From positions 86,441,050-86,505,049 of the forward strand of contig CM076197.1 in the NCBI GenBank assembly GCA_038277395.1: a stretch of 64,000 bases of DNA, in the 5' to 3' direction. A program made the translations under genes and the position numbers. Under the pieces are notes generated by a model. It saw only the letters and a list, made by a program, of their open reading frames with translations, made no database searches and was not told the origin of the DNA. The DNA comes from Dryocosmus kuriphilus. Lineage: Eukaryota; Arthropoda; Insecta; Hymenoptera; Cynipidae. This document shows, piece after piece, positions 1 through 11,099 of the stretch (its first letter is position 1; every line of letters begins with the position of its first letter).

Positions 1-435
1 CTTGCTATTCGGTTCCGGTATTCGTGATTCTTGATCGTCTTGTGCTTTTACTTGTGCCTTGTACCTGGGTACCTTACCAGGAACGCGTGATCTCCTGTTC
101 GAGGATCAACACCGTCCAATTTGTATGCCACGCACACGCAGAATATTATATTTCACACGTGCGAAGCAACCGCGATAGCTTTCCGGCCAATCGTTCCAAA
201 GCGACTCTGAATAATGCGTTTAAGGCGCTTTTAAGTTCCTCGCAGATGTTGCCACAGTTAAACTATGCAAATGACACCTAACAGGAAATCGAATATTAAG
301 CTCACATTGCTTTTAAGCCTTGAAAAAATTTAGATTAGAGTTATATAAGTTTCTTTTATTATTTCTGACAACTCGCCGATCATTATACAACTTAGAGGCC
401 AATAATTCAATCATTGGCGTATAGGAGCGTTCACA
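1..435. other. Window edge, no gene recognised
   Basis: Mixed-composition sequence up to the first mariner insertion. One open frame on the plus strand (24-281) has no recognisable domain and is probably chance. No RNA gene or repeat was identified. Confidence 0.4.
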
Positions 436-437
436 TA

Positions 438-1776
438 CGAGGCGTGATCAAAAAGTAACGTGACTTTTTATTTTTATTTAAAAATATTTATCTATTCATC
501 AATATTGCTGTTGTCCCCTTCAAAGTAATTCCCCCTCGGATATAATATGTTTGTGCCAGCGCTTTTTCCAATCCTCAAAGCATTTCTGATAAGCACTTTT
601 TGGTATAGCCTTCAGCTCTTCCAGCGATGCGGTCTTTATCTCCTCAATCGTCGCAAAAAGCCGTCCTTTCATGGGTTTTTTCAGCTTTGGAAACAGGAAA
701 AAGTCGCAGGAAGCCAAATCTGGTAAACACGGTGGCTGAGGCATAATTATGGTGTTGTTATTGGCCAAAAAATTACGAACAAGCAATGACGTGTAGCTGG
801 CGCATTATCGTGGTGCAATAACCACAATTTTTTTTTTTTTTTTCAATTTTTCCACAATTCCGGACGTTTTTTTCGTATTGCTTCACGCAAACGGCGCATA
901 GCTTCAAGGTACTTTTTATTAACTGTATGACCTTGTGGTAAGAACTTCTGATGCACTACGCCTTGATAATCGAAGAAAACGGTAAGGAAAACCTTGACGT
1001 TTGATCGAACTTGGTGTGCTTTTTTTGGTCTTGGTGATTCCAGAATGCTTCCACTGGGACGATTGAGCCTCAGTTTCGACGTTATAATCATACACTCATG
1101 TTTCATCACCTGTTATGATCCTTTTGAGCAAGCCTGTGTCGCCGTTGACGTCCTTAAACAGCTCCTGAGCGATGCTCACGCGACGGTTCTTTTGGTCAAA
1201 ATTTAGCAATTTCGGAACAAACTTCGCTGACACACGTCTCATGCCCAAAATATCCACTAAAATTGCTTGGCACGAGCCAAACGAGATGCCAACATCATCA
1301 GCAGCTTCTCTAATGGTAATTCGACGATTCGCCAACACTATTTTCTTCACTTCTTCAACGTTTTCATCAGTTGTTGACGTGCTGGGACGTCCAGGGCGAG
1401 CTTCGTCATTAGCATCTTCTCGGCCTTCCCGAAAGAGCTTGTACCACTTCTAAACATTTTTTTTTACTCAGAGTATACTCACCGTATGCCACTGTCAACA
1501 CTTCAAGTGTTTTGGAGCACTTAATTCCATTTTTTTACACAAAATTGAATGCAAATTCTTTGATCCATTTTTTTCGACAGCATAAAATCGTCGAGCACGC
1601 AAAATACTTCTTCTAACCTTTATGCCTCTCATAAACAAACAAAAAATGCTATATAGCTGAAACTGTGCACATATATTTGGGACGAGTGTACCAACATAAG
1701 AAAAAAAGAAAACGAATATCGGCTGTACGCATCTCGCGAAATTCCAAGAGTCACCTTACTTTTTGATCACACCTCG
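438..1776 (-). mobile_element. mariner family A, copy 1 (full length, inactive)
   Basis: A 1339-bp Tc1/mariner element flanked by TA dinucleotides (436-437 and 1777-1778). The inverted ends begin CGAGGCGTGATCAAAAAGTA on the left and read as the reverse complement of CTTTTTGATCACACCTCG on the right. TIR plus TA duplication plus a transposase relic inside is the standard mariner layout. The sister copy at 4468-5408 has the same ends and is internally deleted. The transposase runs on the minus strand. Confidence 0.93.
492..1568 (-). pseudogene. mariner family A transposase, frameshifted
   Basis: Minus-strand remnant of a DD34D mariner transposase, normally ~345 residues, which cuts and pastes the element in the nucleus. 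In order I see an N-terminal HTH region (around 1450-1568), a second HTH (NRRITIREAADDVGIS, about 1275-1335), the first catalytic Asp in ITGDET (about 1096-1112), the FLPQGHTVNKKY segment (about 920-960), and the C-terminal LPDLASCDFFLFPKLK carrying the third Asp (about 680-735). The middle is broken by a T-run at 831-843 and frameshifts. A late frameshift near 530 hides the natural stop at 492-494. The start was chosen at MDQRICIQFCV by comparison with copy 2. It cannot encode active enzyme. Confidence 0.88.
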
Positions 1777-2033
1777 TATGATATCACGGTGTATTTTAAG
1801 ATTTTTAACCCCCCCCGTATCCCTTGTTACGCTCTGTCTCAAAATGACGAACCCCACCCCCTGATAATCACGTCGCATTCTGTGGACTTCCCTTTTATAT
1901 TAAAAAAAAGTATTTTATTAAAAAATATTAGTAATATTAATATTAAATTAATATTAAAAATATTATTCATTTATAAATATTATATATTTTATGCAAAAAT
2001 TTTTTTTTTTTGATTTTCGCTATCATCAGGATC

Positions 2034-3470
2034 ATTCTAGTAAGTACTAAAACGGAGTTTTCGTCACTCTTAGGGGGTTTGGACAACTTTTAGGGGATGA
2101 AAGGGGATTATACGTGAATTGGTGTTAAAACGTAACTCCTACGCTTTCGCTGGCGTGAGACTTTTTACTCCCAAGGATCCTAGCTTCATTTTGGTTTACA
2201 CTTATTTTGCGTGAGGGTTCATTTAGGGGGTTAAAAAAGGGAGTGAATTTGGGTAAAATCAGTTTTTTCGAAATAACTCTTCAGGAAAAAATCGTAAAAT
2301 TTGATATTCCAATGAAAAATTGTAGATCCTAAAAAGACGCGTCGATTTTGTGTAGCAATATCCCCCTTAAAAAAATTCTTCACCCTTAAAAAAAAGTTGA
2401 AGTATTGAATTAAAAACAATGCATAATAAAAAGAAGGGTGCAATTTACGGCTATAGTTTAAATCTACAAAATGTAGGGATAATTATTCTTTACACTTTTG
2501 TTCTCGGGCACAACGCCAGATTTTTGAGTTTTTCCAGCCCTACGAGGGGTTGAATATTCAAAATTGAATTCCGGGAAACTATTCATTTTTTCGCATGGCA
2601 TCATGGGAACTTTTTTGTAGCTTGAACTTTCAGCTACATTTTTTATCATAGATTCAAGGAGCTTCATGTTCACATTTTGGGGTGAAAAAGGGGGGAGTGC
2701 ATTGAAAAAACCAGTTTTTTTTCTAATTTTCTCTTTGGGAAAGGGCTGCAGTATTGTTTAAGGGGGATGGTATAATACGAAATCGACGCGCATTTTTGAG
2801 ATCTATGTGTACAACTTTCTCATTTAATCGAACCCGAAAAAAATTTTCCAAAGAGAAAATTAGGAAAAACTGTTTTTTCAATGCTCTCCCCCCGTTTTCA
2901 CCCCAAAATGACAGCATAAGGCCACTTGAACCTATGAGCAAAAATGTAGCTGAGAGTTGAAGCTACAAAAAAGTTCCCATGATGCCATGCGAGAAAACGA
3001 ATAGTTTCTTCGGAATTCGATTTTGAAGATTCAACCCCTTGTAGGGGTGGAAAAAACGTAAAAATCTGGGATTAGGCCCGAGAAAAAAATGTAGAGAATA
3101 ATTATCCCTATGCTGCGTAGATTTAAGGAATTTTTTAAAGGGTGATATTGCTATATAAAATCGACGCGTCTTTTCGAGATCTACAACTTTTCATTTGAAT
3201 TTAAAATTTACGATTTTTTCTTGAAGAGATATTTCGAGAAAAAAAAACTGATTTTATCCGAATTTACCCCCTTTTTTAACCCCCTAAATAAACCTTAACG
3301 CAAAAAAAGTGTGAAACAAAAATGAAGCTAGAATCCTTGGGAGTAGAAAGGTCTCACGACAACGAAAGAATAGGAGTTACGTTTTAGCACCAATCCACAC
3401 AACATCCCCTTTCATCCCCTAAAATTTGTACCAACCCCCTAAGTGAAGAAAACTCAGTTTTAATATTAGA
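2034..3470. repeat. 1.4-kb imperfect palindrome (foldback-type repeat)
   Basis: The segment 2034-2745 is repeated in inverted order at 2848-3470. Matching landmarks are TTTTAGGGGATGAAAGGGG at ~2089 against CCCCTTTCATCCCCTAAAA at ~3405, the CCAAGGATCCTAGCTTCATT block (~2172) against AATGAAGCTAGAATCCTTGG (~3322), and TTTTGGGGTGAAAA (~2674) against TTTTCACCCCAAAA (~2894). The ~100-bp centre holds a third, diverged copy of a sub-repeat (AAATCGACGCG, then GAGATCTA) also present in both arms. No transposase or clear target duplication was found, so it is an unclassified foldback or MITE-like element. Confidence 0.8.
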
Positions 3471-3624
3471 ATAACCCACAGAATCTACTGTCGAAAATTC
3501 AGCTACCCTAAAGTTTTTTCGTTTTTCAAAATACAGTTTGACTCTATCCTATGCTAAATATTGTATCTTTGTGACAAAGCATTGCATTTTTTGACATCAT
3601 TGGTTATTTTTTTAAATATAAACT

Positions 3625-4070
3625 ATTATCTACTGCATTTTTTTTTCGATTTTATGTTTTTTGAGGAGGTATTGAAATTCAATAATAATGATGTAAGATT
3701 TTTTTTTCTTGATCTACTGGTCTCAATTTTAATGCTTTAAAAACACTTATTATCTAGTCTAGATACCTAGTGTGTAAAAAATTCTCTCTAGCTCCGCTAG
3801 GAATCGAACACAAGTCTTCAGATTGCTGGTCTGATGTTCTTACCCACTAAGCTACAGAGAGACGAGATAATTCTTTCACAGAGTCCCACAAGGTAAATTT
3901 CGCCGAAATAACTCTTCCTGTTAGTTTTTTTCAATCTTATGATAAAATTGCGTTTTTTCACACACTAGATATCTAAACTAGATATTTAATAATTTTTTTG
4001 TTTTTAAAGCATTAAAACTTAGACCAGCAGATCAAGAAAAATTTACAACATAATTATAATTATCTACTGC
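3625..4070. mobile_element. Hairpin element with tRNA-like core and 12-bp direct repeats (E1)
   Basis: Bounded by exact 12-bp direct repeats ATTATCTACTGC at 3625-3636 and 4059-4070. Inside lie a 44-bp spacer (3637-3680), a left arm (about 3681-3783), a tRNA-like core, about 90 bp of other sequence, and a right arm (about 3955-4058) inverted relative to the left. Arm landmarks are TTCTTGATCTACTGGTCT against AGACCAGCAGATCAAGAA and AATGCTTTAAAAAC against GTTTTTAAAGCATT. The plan matches 42180-42504, although the arms differ. It encodes no protein. It could be a SINE-like retroposon with an inverted duplication or a foldback DNA element. Confidence 0.7.
3783..3862 (-). tRNA. tRNA-like sequence inside hairpin element E1
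   Basis: Read on the minus strand, an exact Pol III A box (TAGCTTAGTGGG, 3843-3854) is followed by a B-box match (GTTCGATTCC, 3800-3809). The ends can pair TCTCTCT with AGAGAGA, and an anticodon-type stem TCAGA/TCTGA encloses the seven-base loop CCAGCAA. Position 33 of that loop is C rather than the near-universal U, and the T-stem pairs poorly. It is therefore more likely a tRNA-derived promoter, as in SINEs, than a working tRNA. Confidence 0.55.
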
Positions 4071-4467
4071 TTTTGATACAAAATTACTATAATAATTTGA
4101 ATCTTTCATAAATTTATTATCCATATGTGTATTTTAGATATGTTTAAACTTATAATGGTTTTTACAAATTGCCCAACTTGAAAAATGTCTTAAGTGGTCA
4201 ATCATTGTATAGCGATTGATCTACTCTATATACAGACAAACTCAAAATTCATCAGACTTTTTTAATGATTTATAAAACCGACAAAAATGGACCCATCGTT
4301 AATTACTGCAAATTTTGAAGCAGTTTAGTTAATCTAAGCGTACGCTAGGAAATATTAAATTGCACAACAAGTTGGGAAGCGGGAGATTTACCGGGAACAT
4401 GAATGATTACATTTTTCGTTCATTTAATGTAAAATAATCACAAGTGTTATTCAGAATATTTGAAATA
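4071..4467. other. Unassigned AT-rich spacer
   Basis: AT-rich sequence between the hairpin element and the next mariner. No open frame, RNA gene or repeat was recognised. Confidence 0.4.
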
Positions 4468-5408
4468 CGAGGTGTGTGATCGAAAAGTAAGGAGAATTTT
4501 TATTTTTATCAAAAAATATTTATTTATTCATCAATATTGATGTTGTCCCCCCTTCAAAGTAATCCCCCTCGGATATAATACATTTATGCCAGCGCTTTTT
4601 CCAATCCTCAAAGCATTTCTGATAAGCACTTTTTGGTAGAGCCTTCAGCTTTTCCAGCGATGCGGTCTTTATCTCCTCAATCGTCGCAAAACGCTGTCCT
4701 TTCATGGGTCTTTTCAGTTTTGGAAACAGGAAAAAGTCGCAGGGAGCCATATCTGGTAAATGCGGTGGCTGAGGCATGATTATGGTGTTGTTATTGGCCA
4801 AAAAATTATGAACAAACAATGACGTGTGAGCTGGCGCATTATCGTGGTTCCGGAACAAACTTCGCTGACACACGTCTCATGCCCAAAATATCCACTAAAA
4901 TTGCTTGGCACGAGCCAAACGAGATGCCGACATCATCAGCAACTTCTCTAATGGTAATTCGACGATCTCCAACACTATTTTCATCACTTCTTCAACGTCT
5001 TCATCAGTTGTTGGTGCTGGGACGTCCAGGGCGAGCTTCGTCATTAACATCTTCCCGGCCTTCCCGAAAGAGCTTGTACCACTTATAAACATTTTTTTTA
5101 CTCATAGTACACTCACCGTATGCACTGTCAACACGTCAAGTATTTTGGAGCACTTAATTCCATTTTTTTACACAAAATTGGATGCAAATTCTTTGATCCA
5201 TTTTTTTTTCGACAGCATAAAATCGCCGAGCACGCAAAACACTTCTAACCTTTATGCCTCTCACAAACAAACAAAGAATGCTATATAGCTGAAACTGTGC
5301 ACATATGTTTGGGACGAGTGCACCAACATAAGAAAAAAAGAAAACGAATATCGACTGTACGCATCCCGCGAAATTCAAAAAGTCACCTTACTTTTCGATC
5401 ACACCTCA
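4468..5408 (-). mobile_element. mariner family A, copy 2 (internally deleted)
   Basis: A 941-bp element flanked by TA (4466-4467 and 5409-5410). Its ends match family A (left CGAGGTGTGTGATCGAAAAG, right CTTTTCGATCACACCTCA). Compared with copy 1, about 400 bp is missing from the centre. It keeps both terminal repeats, so in principle it could be moved in trans by a related transposase. Confidence 0.92.
4524..5201 (-). pseudogene. mariner family A transposase, internal deletion
   Basis: The minus-strand C-terminal half is open: HDNAPAHTSL with the second catalytic Asp, then LPDMAPCDFFLFPKLKRP with the third, spaced as DD34D, and a normal tail ending SEGDYFEGG before a frameshift. At about 4852 the frame jumps directly from the HDNAPAH region to sequence from the second HTH segment. 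This removes the TGDETW motif with the first catalytic Asp. The N-terminal HTH part (about 4890-5201) persists in another frame. Catalysis is impossible. Confidence 0.88.
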
Positions 5409-5410
5409 TA

Positions 5411-7035
5411 TAAATCATTTTACATTAGAAACCCTTAAAGCTAAAACAATAACCCTTTTAAACTGATAATGATAGATTTTTTTATTTGATATATAAAAAA
5501 ACTTCACAGAAAATATGTATAAAAAATAAAAATGTATTATTTTTTTTCTGTTGTTCTCTAATGAAATAATAAGACAATATTATGAAACTTTTAAATAGGT
5601 TACCTCACCTTCACAAACATAACGTATTTACAAGTTGTTACTTCAAAATGGAAAAGCAAGAAATATTTACACAGTTATGTTATTCAACCGCACTTTATTT
5701 ACGTTAAAAATAGCCCCTTTAGTCTGTACACTCACGGAAACACAAAAAAATTCGATAAACACGAGAGCACGCACCTGACACATGTTGAGATAAAATATGT
5801 TTGCAACCATCGGTACAACTCATTAGGGATAGAATTATAACAAGGAAAAAAGAGGAAGAGATAGATGTAAAACCGTAAAAAGATTAATGTGTGTGTCCAT
5901 TCGAAGTTTGAAAATTTTTATTATCTTAGTTTGAACATAGAAATAATTTCAACATTCCCAGGTTCTCACTGGGTTCTCGTAAATCTAGAAAATTCAAAAA
6001 ATTTTGAAACCATAAGTTTGTGGCAGCCTGATGTAAAGACTAGAAGTTTTGTAGAACTTGAAGCTTTCAAGCTCATAATTACGGATTTTTTCAAGATTCA
6101 CCACGCTTCTAATTAGGAATCTCAAATATGGAATGTTTCCAGTATCCTTCAAGTCGAAAAAGTTGAAAATTCTCTCAACGAAAGTTGAAATACTTATTTA
6201 TACTAACTTAAACAAAAAAGAGAGAAAAAAATAGAAAATTAAAAGAATGGTTCAGGAAAACCATAGAATTCTTTTCTCTAAATTCTTTTTCTTTTTATGT
6301 TGAGCTTTCTATCAAGAGAAAATGAATAATGTTTTATACATAGAATGATAAAATAATGAACTAGTTATGGGAATCGATACAGCAAATAGGTATCGGACTA
6401 AAGGGAAATTTGTAGAATATCCCTCTTTGAGATAAAGGATCGTATTGGTTTCTCTTTGATGTGCGTAACGCGTTGCAGAATAAACCCCGCTTCTATCCAA
6501 TAGGTAGCGTATGTGAAAACGTAGGTAATGATTTCGAGTACCGCTATACATATGGGTGCCGTATATCCTGACAATATTGGCCAGAGTACTAGAAATTATG
6601 TTTTGGGGATGCCTCCTGTGCATTTCCAGCAATTATTAAAAAAAAAACTTTCGAGTCCTTTTTAAAATAACTCAATACATGTTGTTTTTTTGAGCAATTT
6701 ATGTAATTTTCATGAAAAATAATAAGTCATAAGTAAAGTTATATCTGCTAAAACTCTCTAGTTTTGGATCCCCAAAAATTTCCTAATTGATCAAATATTG
6801 ATAGACTTTCCGATTCCTCTTAAATTCTTGAAAATGAGAGAAAAACATAAATTTTGAAAATTGTGCTTTTGTGATGTATTTTACGCAAATGTTTTATAAT
6901 GCAGAAAGAAAATGCGTATGTTTACCAACAATTCCATAATAAAAAGAATATCCTATTGCTCATATTTCAGAAGTTATATCGATTTAAATTGATTTTTCAG
7001 TGAAAAAAAAATATAATCTATTATAGAGTTGAAAG
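5411..7035. other. Long unassigned AT-rich stretch
   Basis: No recognisable gene. The open frames at 5889-6116 (+) and 6312-6632 (-) lack familiar domains or codon structure and are probably chance. Sequence is mostly A/T-rich, with a slightly more GC-balanced block around 6380-6630. Confidence 0.4.
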
Positions 7036-7770
7036 ACGATTCATCGAGATAAATAAGTTTGTTTAAAAATGTAGTATATCAGTTCATGTTGAATAACGTT
7101 TTGTTGCCTTTTCCCGACAACCTCTTCAGATTCTGAATACAATAATATAAAATAAAAGTAAAAGTCATGTACATTTAGATATAATCTTTTAAAATAGAAT
7201 AACAATGAGGAAAACATACCATTTGATAAAAGATTGTAAATTTTTACATTGTGTAACGTTTCTCTCTCAATGGAAAATTTAAAATCGGATTAAAGTCGAG
7301 AACAACATAGCATTCCTCACAATGTCAAATCAACAAACCAAAATATTGCTTGTAATGTGTATGCAGTAAATTTATATAAACATTATGGTTTGAGAATATT
7401 TCAACCTGTAGATATAAATATTATTTTTTTAAATATACACTAAAAAGAATCGAATTTTTAGGTTCTGGATGAGTTACTTATCTGTTAAATTTTGAAGAAT
7501 GATTTCGTTAAAATGGAGATTTTTTGTAATTTTTGAGAATCTGTTGCCATTTAAGATTTAGGAGAGTAAATAGTAAAGACAAATAGTTAAAATTGTAAAA
7601 ATATATCATCAGGTTAGCTAGGCTAGGATCCTAGCCACGTGGAAGGTGGACAAATACTATCAAACCAGCTTGTTTAGTTTCTAATTTTGGAGGGAAGACA
7701 ATATAAAGGTAAGTACATATTTGTGATGGATTATAGAGAGAATTTTCTGGCGGTAAATTTTAATTTTCAA
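7036..7770 (-). repeat. Inverted left arm of PLE 1
   Basis: Reverse-complement match to 11262-11997 over its whole length with modest divergence. Landmarks are GGCGGTAAATTT near 7750 against ATTTACCGCCAG near 11264, and CTAGGCTAGGATCCTAGCCA (~7617) against the partly degraded TGGCTAGGATGCTATCCTAG (~11385). It carries a minus-strand hammerhead-like motif at 7097-7129. Confidence 0.88.
7097..7129 (-). ncRNA. Hammerhead-like core motif in PLE 1 left arm
   Basis: On the minus strand CTGAAGA fits the hammerhead CUGANGA box. It is followed by a hairpin (GTTGTC paired with GGCAAC) and AAAAC in place of GAAAC. I could not identify helix III or a cleavage triplet, so this may be a decayed ribozyme or only a resembling terminal motif. 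Confidence 0.4.
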
Positions 7771-7781
7771 TAGTTATCATA

Positions 7782-9107
7782 CGAGGCACGTCCAGAAAGT
7801 AAGTGTACTCAATTTATGTAGGCTTCAAAAAGAATTTATTAAAACAAAAACATAGTTGGTTACACTTGCACATATGTAAGTTATTTTTCGACATAGTCAC
7901 CATCCCTCTCGATGCAAGTGGTGAGCCGCGAGATCAATTTTTTGATGCCTGCCTCGAACAAGTCTCCCGCCAGTCTTTCGCCCACTTCTCCACCTCCCCC
8001 TTCACCTCCTCATCCGTTGAAAACTTGTTTCCACCCATGTGCATCTTCAGGGAAGTGAAGAGATGGAAATCTGAAGGGGCAGGTCAGGGAAATACGGGGT
8101 GGTTCAAAACGTCCCATCCAAAAGAGTCCAGGAGTTGCTTCGTGGGGTTGGCTGTGTGAGGTTTGGCATTGTCATGCAGCAGGCAGACTTCCTTCGTCAG
8201 CATGCCCCTCCTTTTATTCTGAATCGCCCTTTTCAATTTTTTCAGCATCTCACAGTATCTTGCCGCGTTGAGGGTCTCCCCGCGAGCAGATATTCAATCA
8301 AAATTATGCCTTTATGATCCCAAAACACGGATGCAATGATTTTTTTTGGCTGAAATTGTAGTTTTGAATTTCTTGGCGGAGGGTGACAAGATGTGGCGCC
8401 ATTGTTGAGACAGCCTCTTAGTTTCAGGCATCTAGTGGGCAACCCAAGTTTCTTCTCCAGTAATAATAGAGTACAGAAAATCATGCCTTCGCGTTCGTAG
8501 CGCTCCAAAAACTCTTTGGAGCTCTGCACTCGATTCAACTTGTGCTGTTCTGTCAGCTGTTTTGGGCCCCACCTCGCAGACAATTTCCGATATCCGAGAG
8601 TTTCTGTGACTGTTTCGTGTAACAGGGATCTGGAGATTTGCGGAAACATTGCAGAAAGATCATCTAACGTCAATCTGCGATCCTCACGGACCGCAATCTC
8701 GATTTTTTTCACAAGTTCGTCAGTCACAATTGAAGGACTTCCGCTCCTCTGATCGTCATGCACGGAAGTACAACCATTTTTAAATTCGCGACACCACTTG
8801 AACACACTCGTACGATTCATAGCTCCATTAACATAAACAGTTTTCACCTCATTATAAATCCCAACTGGTGCTTTTCCCTTCACAACGAGGTAGCGAATGA
8901 CGGCGCGAATTTCGCACTTGGCGTGAGATACGATCGACATTTTTCGAGAGATGCTACTGCGTCAAGAGTTTTCAACACACTAACCTCGGATTGGTCTCGT
9001 TTTGAAGGGAGGGGTCAGGCTACGCGGGGCAGTGTTGCCAACATGTCGAAAAAGTATTCCCTACAGTTGTGGGAGTACCAGTACACTTACTTTCTGAACG
9101 TGCCTCG
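7782..9107 (-). mobile_element. mariner family B, copy 1, inserted in PLE 1
   Basis: A 1326-bp element with family B ends (CGAGGCACGTCCAGAAAGTA at the left, inverted at the right). TA lies at 7780-7781 on the left; the right flank has mutated to TC. It interrupts the PLE between its left arm and the reverse transcriptase remnant, so it is younger than the PLE. It belongs to the same family as the elements at 16571-17901 and 22997-24328. Confidence 0.92.
7881..8940 (-). pseudogene. mariner family B transposase, frameshifted
   Basis: The minus-strand gene starts MSIVSHAKCEIRAVIRYLV at 8940 and ends at the TAA at 7881-7883. At 1060 bp it is 5 bp shorter than the intact 1065-bp gene at 23165-24229, so net indels are visible. 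The HTH region and RRLTLDDLSAMFPQ are readable. After EREG (about 8500) the frame shifts, so the TGDETW catalytic motif is not translated. The frame returns at PKKIIASVFWDHKG and is lost again before the second and third Asp. The downstream nucleotide sequence for HDNA and APSD persists. Inactive. Confidence 0.9.
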
Positions 9108-9124
9108 TCGATATCAAAATTATT

Positions 9125-9920
9125 AAGAATAATAATAAAATCACATCCAACTGGTATAGGAAACCTACATACTCTGGCAGACTATTAAATTTTTATTCAA
9201 ATCATCCACTTTTTCAAAAAATAGGTATAATCAAAAACATTGTCGAATCTGCCATCTTATTTTCTGATAAACAATTTCACCAATAAAAATACACAAACTA
9301 TTAAAAAGATGTTATTCCTTAACAATTTTCCTTCTGAACTTATTGATAAACATGTAAAACAAAGATTATTCCAAATCCAAAATACTTCTCCATCTATACA
9401 AAACAATAACCACAATACCAACGTTCTGACTGATAAAACCTTTGTTTCTTTTAACTATTATCCTGATATATCTTTACAAGTCCGTAGAATTTTTAAAAAT
9501 TTCAACATTGACACAATCTTCAGAATTGATTCTAAATTAGATCATTTTATAAAACTAGGAAAAGACACTATTGACAAATTAAATCAATACAATTCTATTT
9601 AAAAAATTTCTTGCTCTTGTGGAAAATTGTACATTGGCCAAACTAAGAGAATTTTACAAACTAGAATGAATGAACATAAAAACAATATAAAATGTTCTAA
9701 GAATCACAAAGAAATAGCTAAACATATTCACGGCGACCATAACGGCAATTCTTCATTTATAAATTGGGATGCTATTAAAATTTTTCATAAAGAACCAAAC
9801 TTATATAAAAGACTTTTTGCTGAAATGCTTTTTATTAAAAAAGAAAACAATAAAATTAGCAAAATCACAGATATAATTTTTTTAATCCTGCGTATAACAT
9901 GGCTTTTACAATATATCTAA
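9125..9920 (+). pseudogene. Penelope-like RT C-terminus plus GIY-YIG endonuclease
   Basis: Begins mid-protein with SNWYRKPTYSGRLLNFYSNH, typical of the end of the PLE reverse transcriptase. One frameshift occurs near 9240-9285. The linker then runs to an in-frame TAA at 9600-9602, and the frame continues into the endonuclease: CSCGKLYIGQTKRILQTRMN (9612 on) with the GIY-YIG-type YIGQT and R..EH residues, and the Glu-containing LFAEMLFIKKENN around 9820-9850. The polymerase palm, including the YVDD motif, is missing. In PLEs these two activities nick DNA and copy the RNA into the genome. Non-functional. Confidence 0.88.
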
Positions 9921-10085
9921 ACTTTTTAACATACATAAGATTCGTTTTATTACATTCTCATCTCAATGCGAAGGTATTAGTTTTATGTGAAAAATGACTT
10001 TCGCGGATTTCATGAAGTCTCGACGTTTCGCGACCTCCTGAATCCGTAAAAATCCATGTCTTACGACGGTGTCTGTCTGTCTTTT

Positions 10086-10131
10086 GTCATTGTTGTCGTT
10101 GTCGTTGTCGTTGTCTTTGTCGTTGTCGTTG

Positions 10132-10163
<32 letters not shown>

Positions 10164-10165
10164 GG
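10086..10165. repeat. GTCGTT / GTC microsatellite
   Basis: About 80 bp of GTTGTC hexamers passing into pure GTC triplets. It lies in the PLE 1 interior and creates false open frames rich in Val on one strand and Asp/Asn on the other. Confidence 0.95.
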
Positions 10166-10309
10166 AGACTTTTCCCACGATAACTTCCAAGGACTAATCA
10201 GATTGGCTTGCGCTTTGGTACGCTTATTTAAAGAGTAAGAAGTAAGGTCGAATTCGTTAACCAGCGGATTTTTGACCAGTGGTTATGGTTTTATCCGTCA
10301 AAAACGGTT

Positions 10310-10890
10310 TTCACAAAATAAAAAAATCAATTTTTCGGCTAAAATATTCGAGATACAAAAAAAAAATTGTCGAAGTAAAATTTTTCATCTCGAAAAAATC
10401 TGCAAATTTTGTTTTAAACATTTTTTGATAAAAAGCATGGTTTCTGCTTTAATCGAGAAAACGTTATTAAAAATCAAAAACTGTAGTTTCTTACCAAAAT
10501 ATTCAAGATATGGAAAAAATGATAATAAACAAAGTTGTTCAACCCGAAAAGGTCTACAAATTCTCTATCAATCATTTTTCGATAAAATGCATATTTTTTG
10601 TTTTAAACGAGAAAACGTTATTGAAAATGAAAAATTTAAATTTCCCGCCAAACTATAGAAGATACGAAAAAAAATGATAATAAGCAAAGTTGTTCACCTC
10701 AAGAAGATCTACAAATTTGCTTTCTATTGTTTTTTTTTTGAGCAGACGCGTAGTTTTTGAGTTATTCGTGAAATATGTTATGAAATATAAAGAAAACCAT
10801 TTTTCAGCAAAACTATGCAAGATATGAGAAAATATTGAGAAGCAGAATTGTTCACCTTGGAAAGAGCTACAAAATTTATTTATAAGACTC
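10310..10890. repeat. Tandem repeat, ~155-bp unit, about 4 diverged copies
   Basis: Successive blocks share GAGAAAACGTTATT (10455 and 10609, 154 bp apart) and GTTGTTCA followed by a purine-rich run and TCTACAAATT (about 10533, 10690, 10848). Copies are well diverged and AT-rich. Function unknown; it lies in the 3' part of PLE 1. Confidence 0.75.
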
Positions 10891-11099
10891 ATCGTTTTAC
10901 TTTTAAGAATCGAAGTCCTGCATTGTGAAAATTTGGAAAATCACATAAAAAACTTTATCAATCTACAATGTGTTTAAAAAAATTTAATTATCGAACGCGA
11001 AGCGCAATTGTCATGATAAGAATTTATTCCTTAAGGGCGATAAAGCCTTAAGTAAAATAATTTCTTTTGTAATTTTTAATTTAAAGGTTTATACGATTC

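Noticed and set aside
7803..8317. Plus-strand frames over 7803-8317
   Set aside because: Antisense shadows of the minus-strand mariner transposase relic.
9963..10238. Frames encoding poly-Asp/Asn (minus) and poly-Val (plus)
   Set aside because: Produced by the GTCGTT microsatellite.
10310..10890. Possible CRISPR-like array
   Set aside because: Units of ~155 bp are diverged along their whole length, with no short identical repeats separated by unique spacers, and the sequence is eukaryotic.
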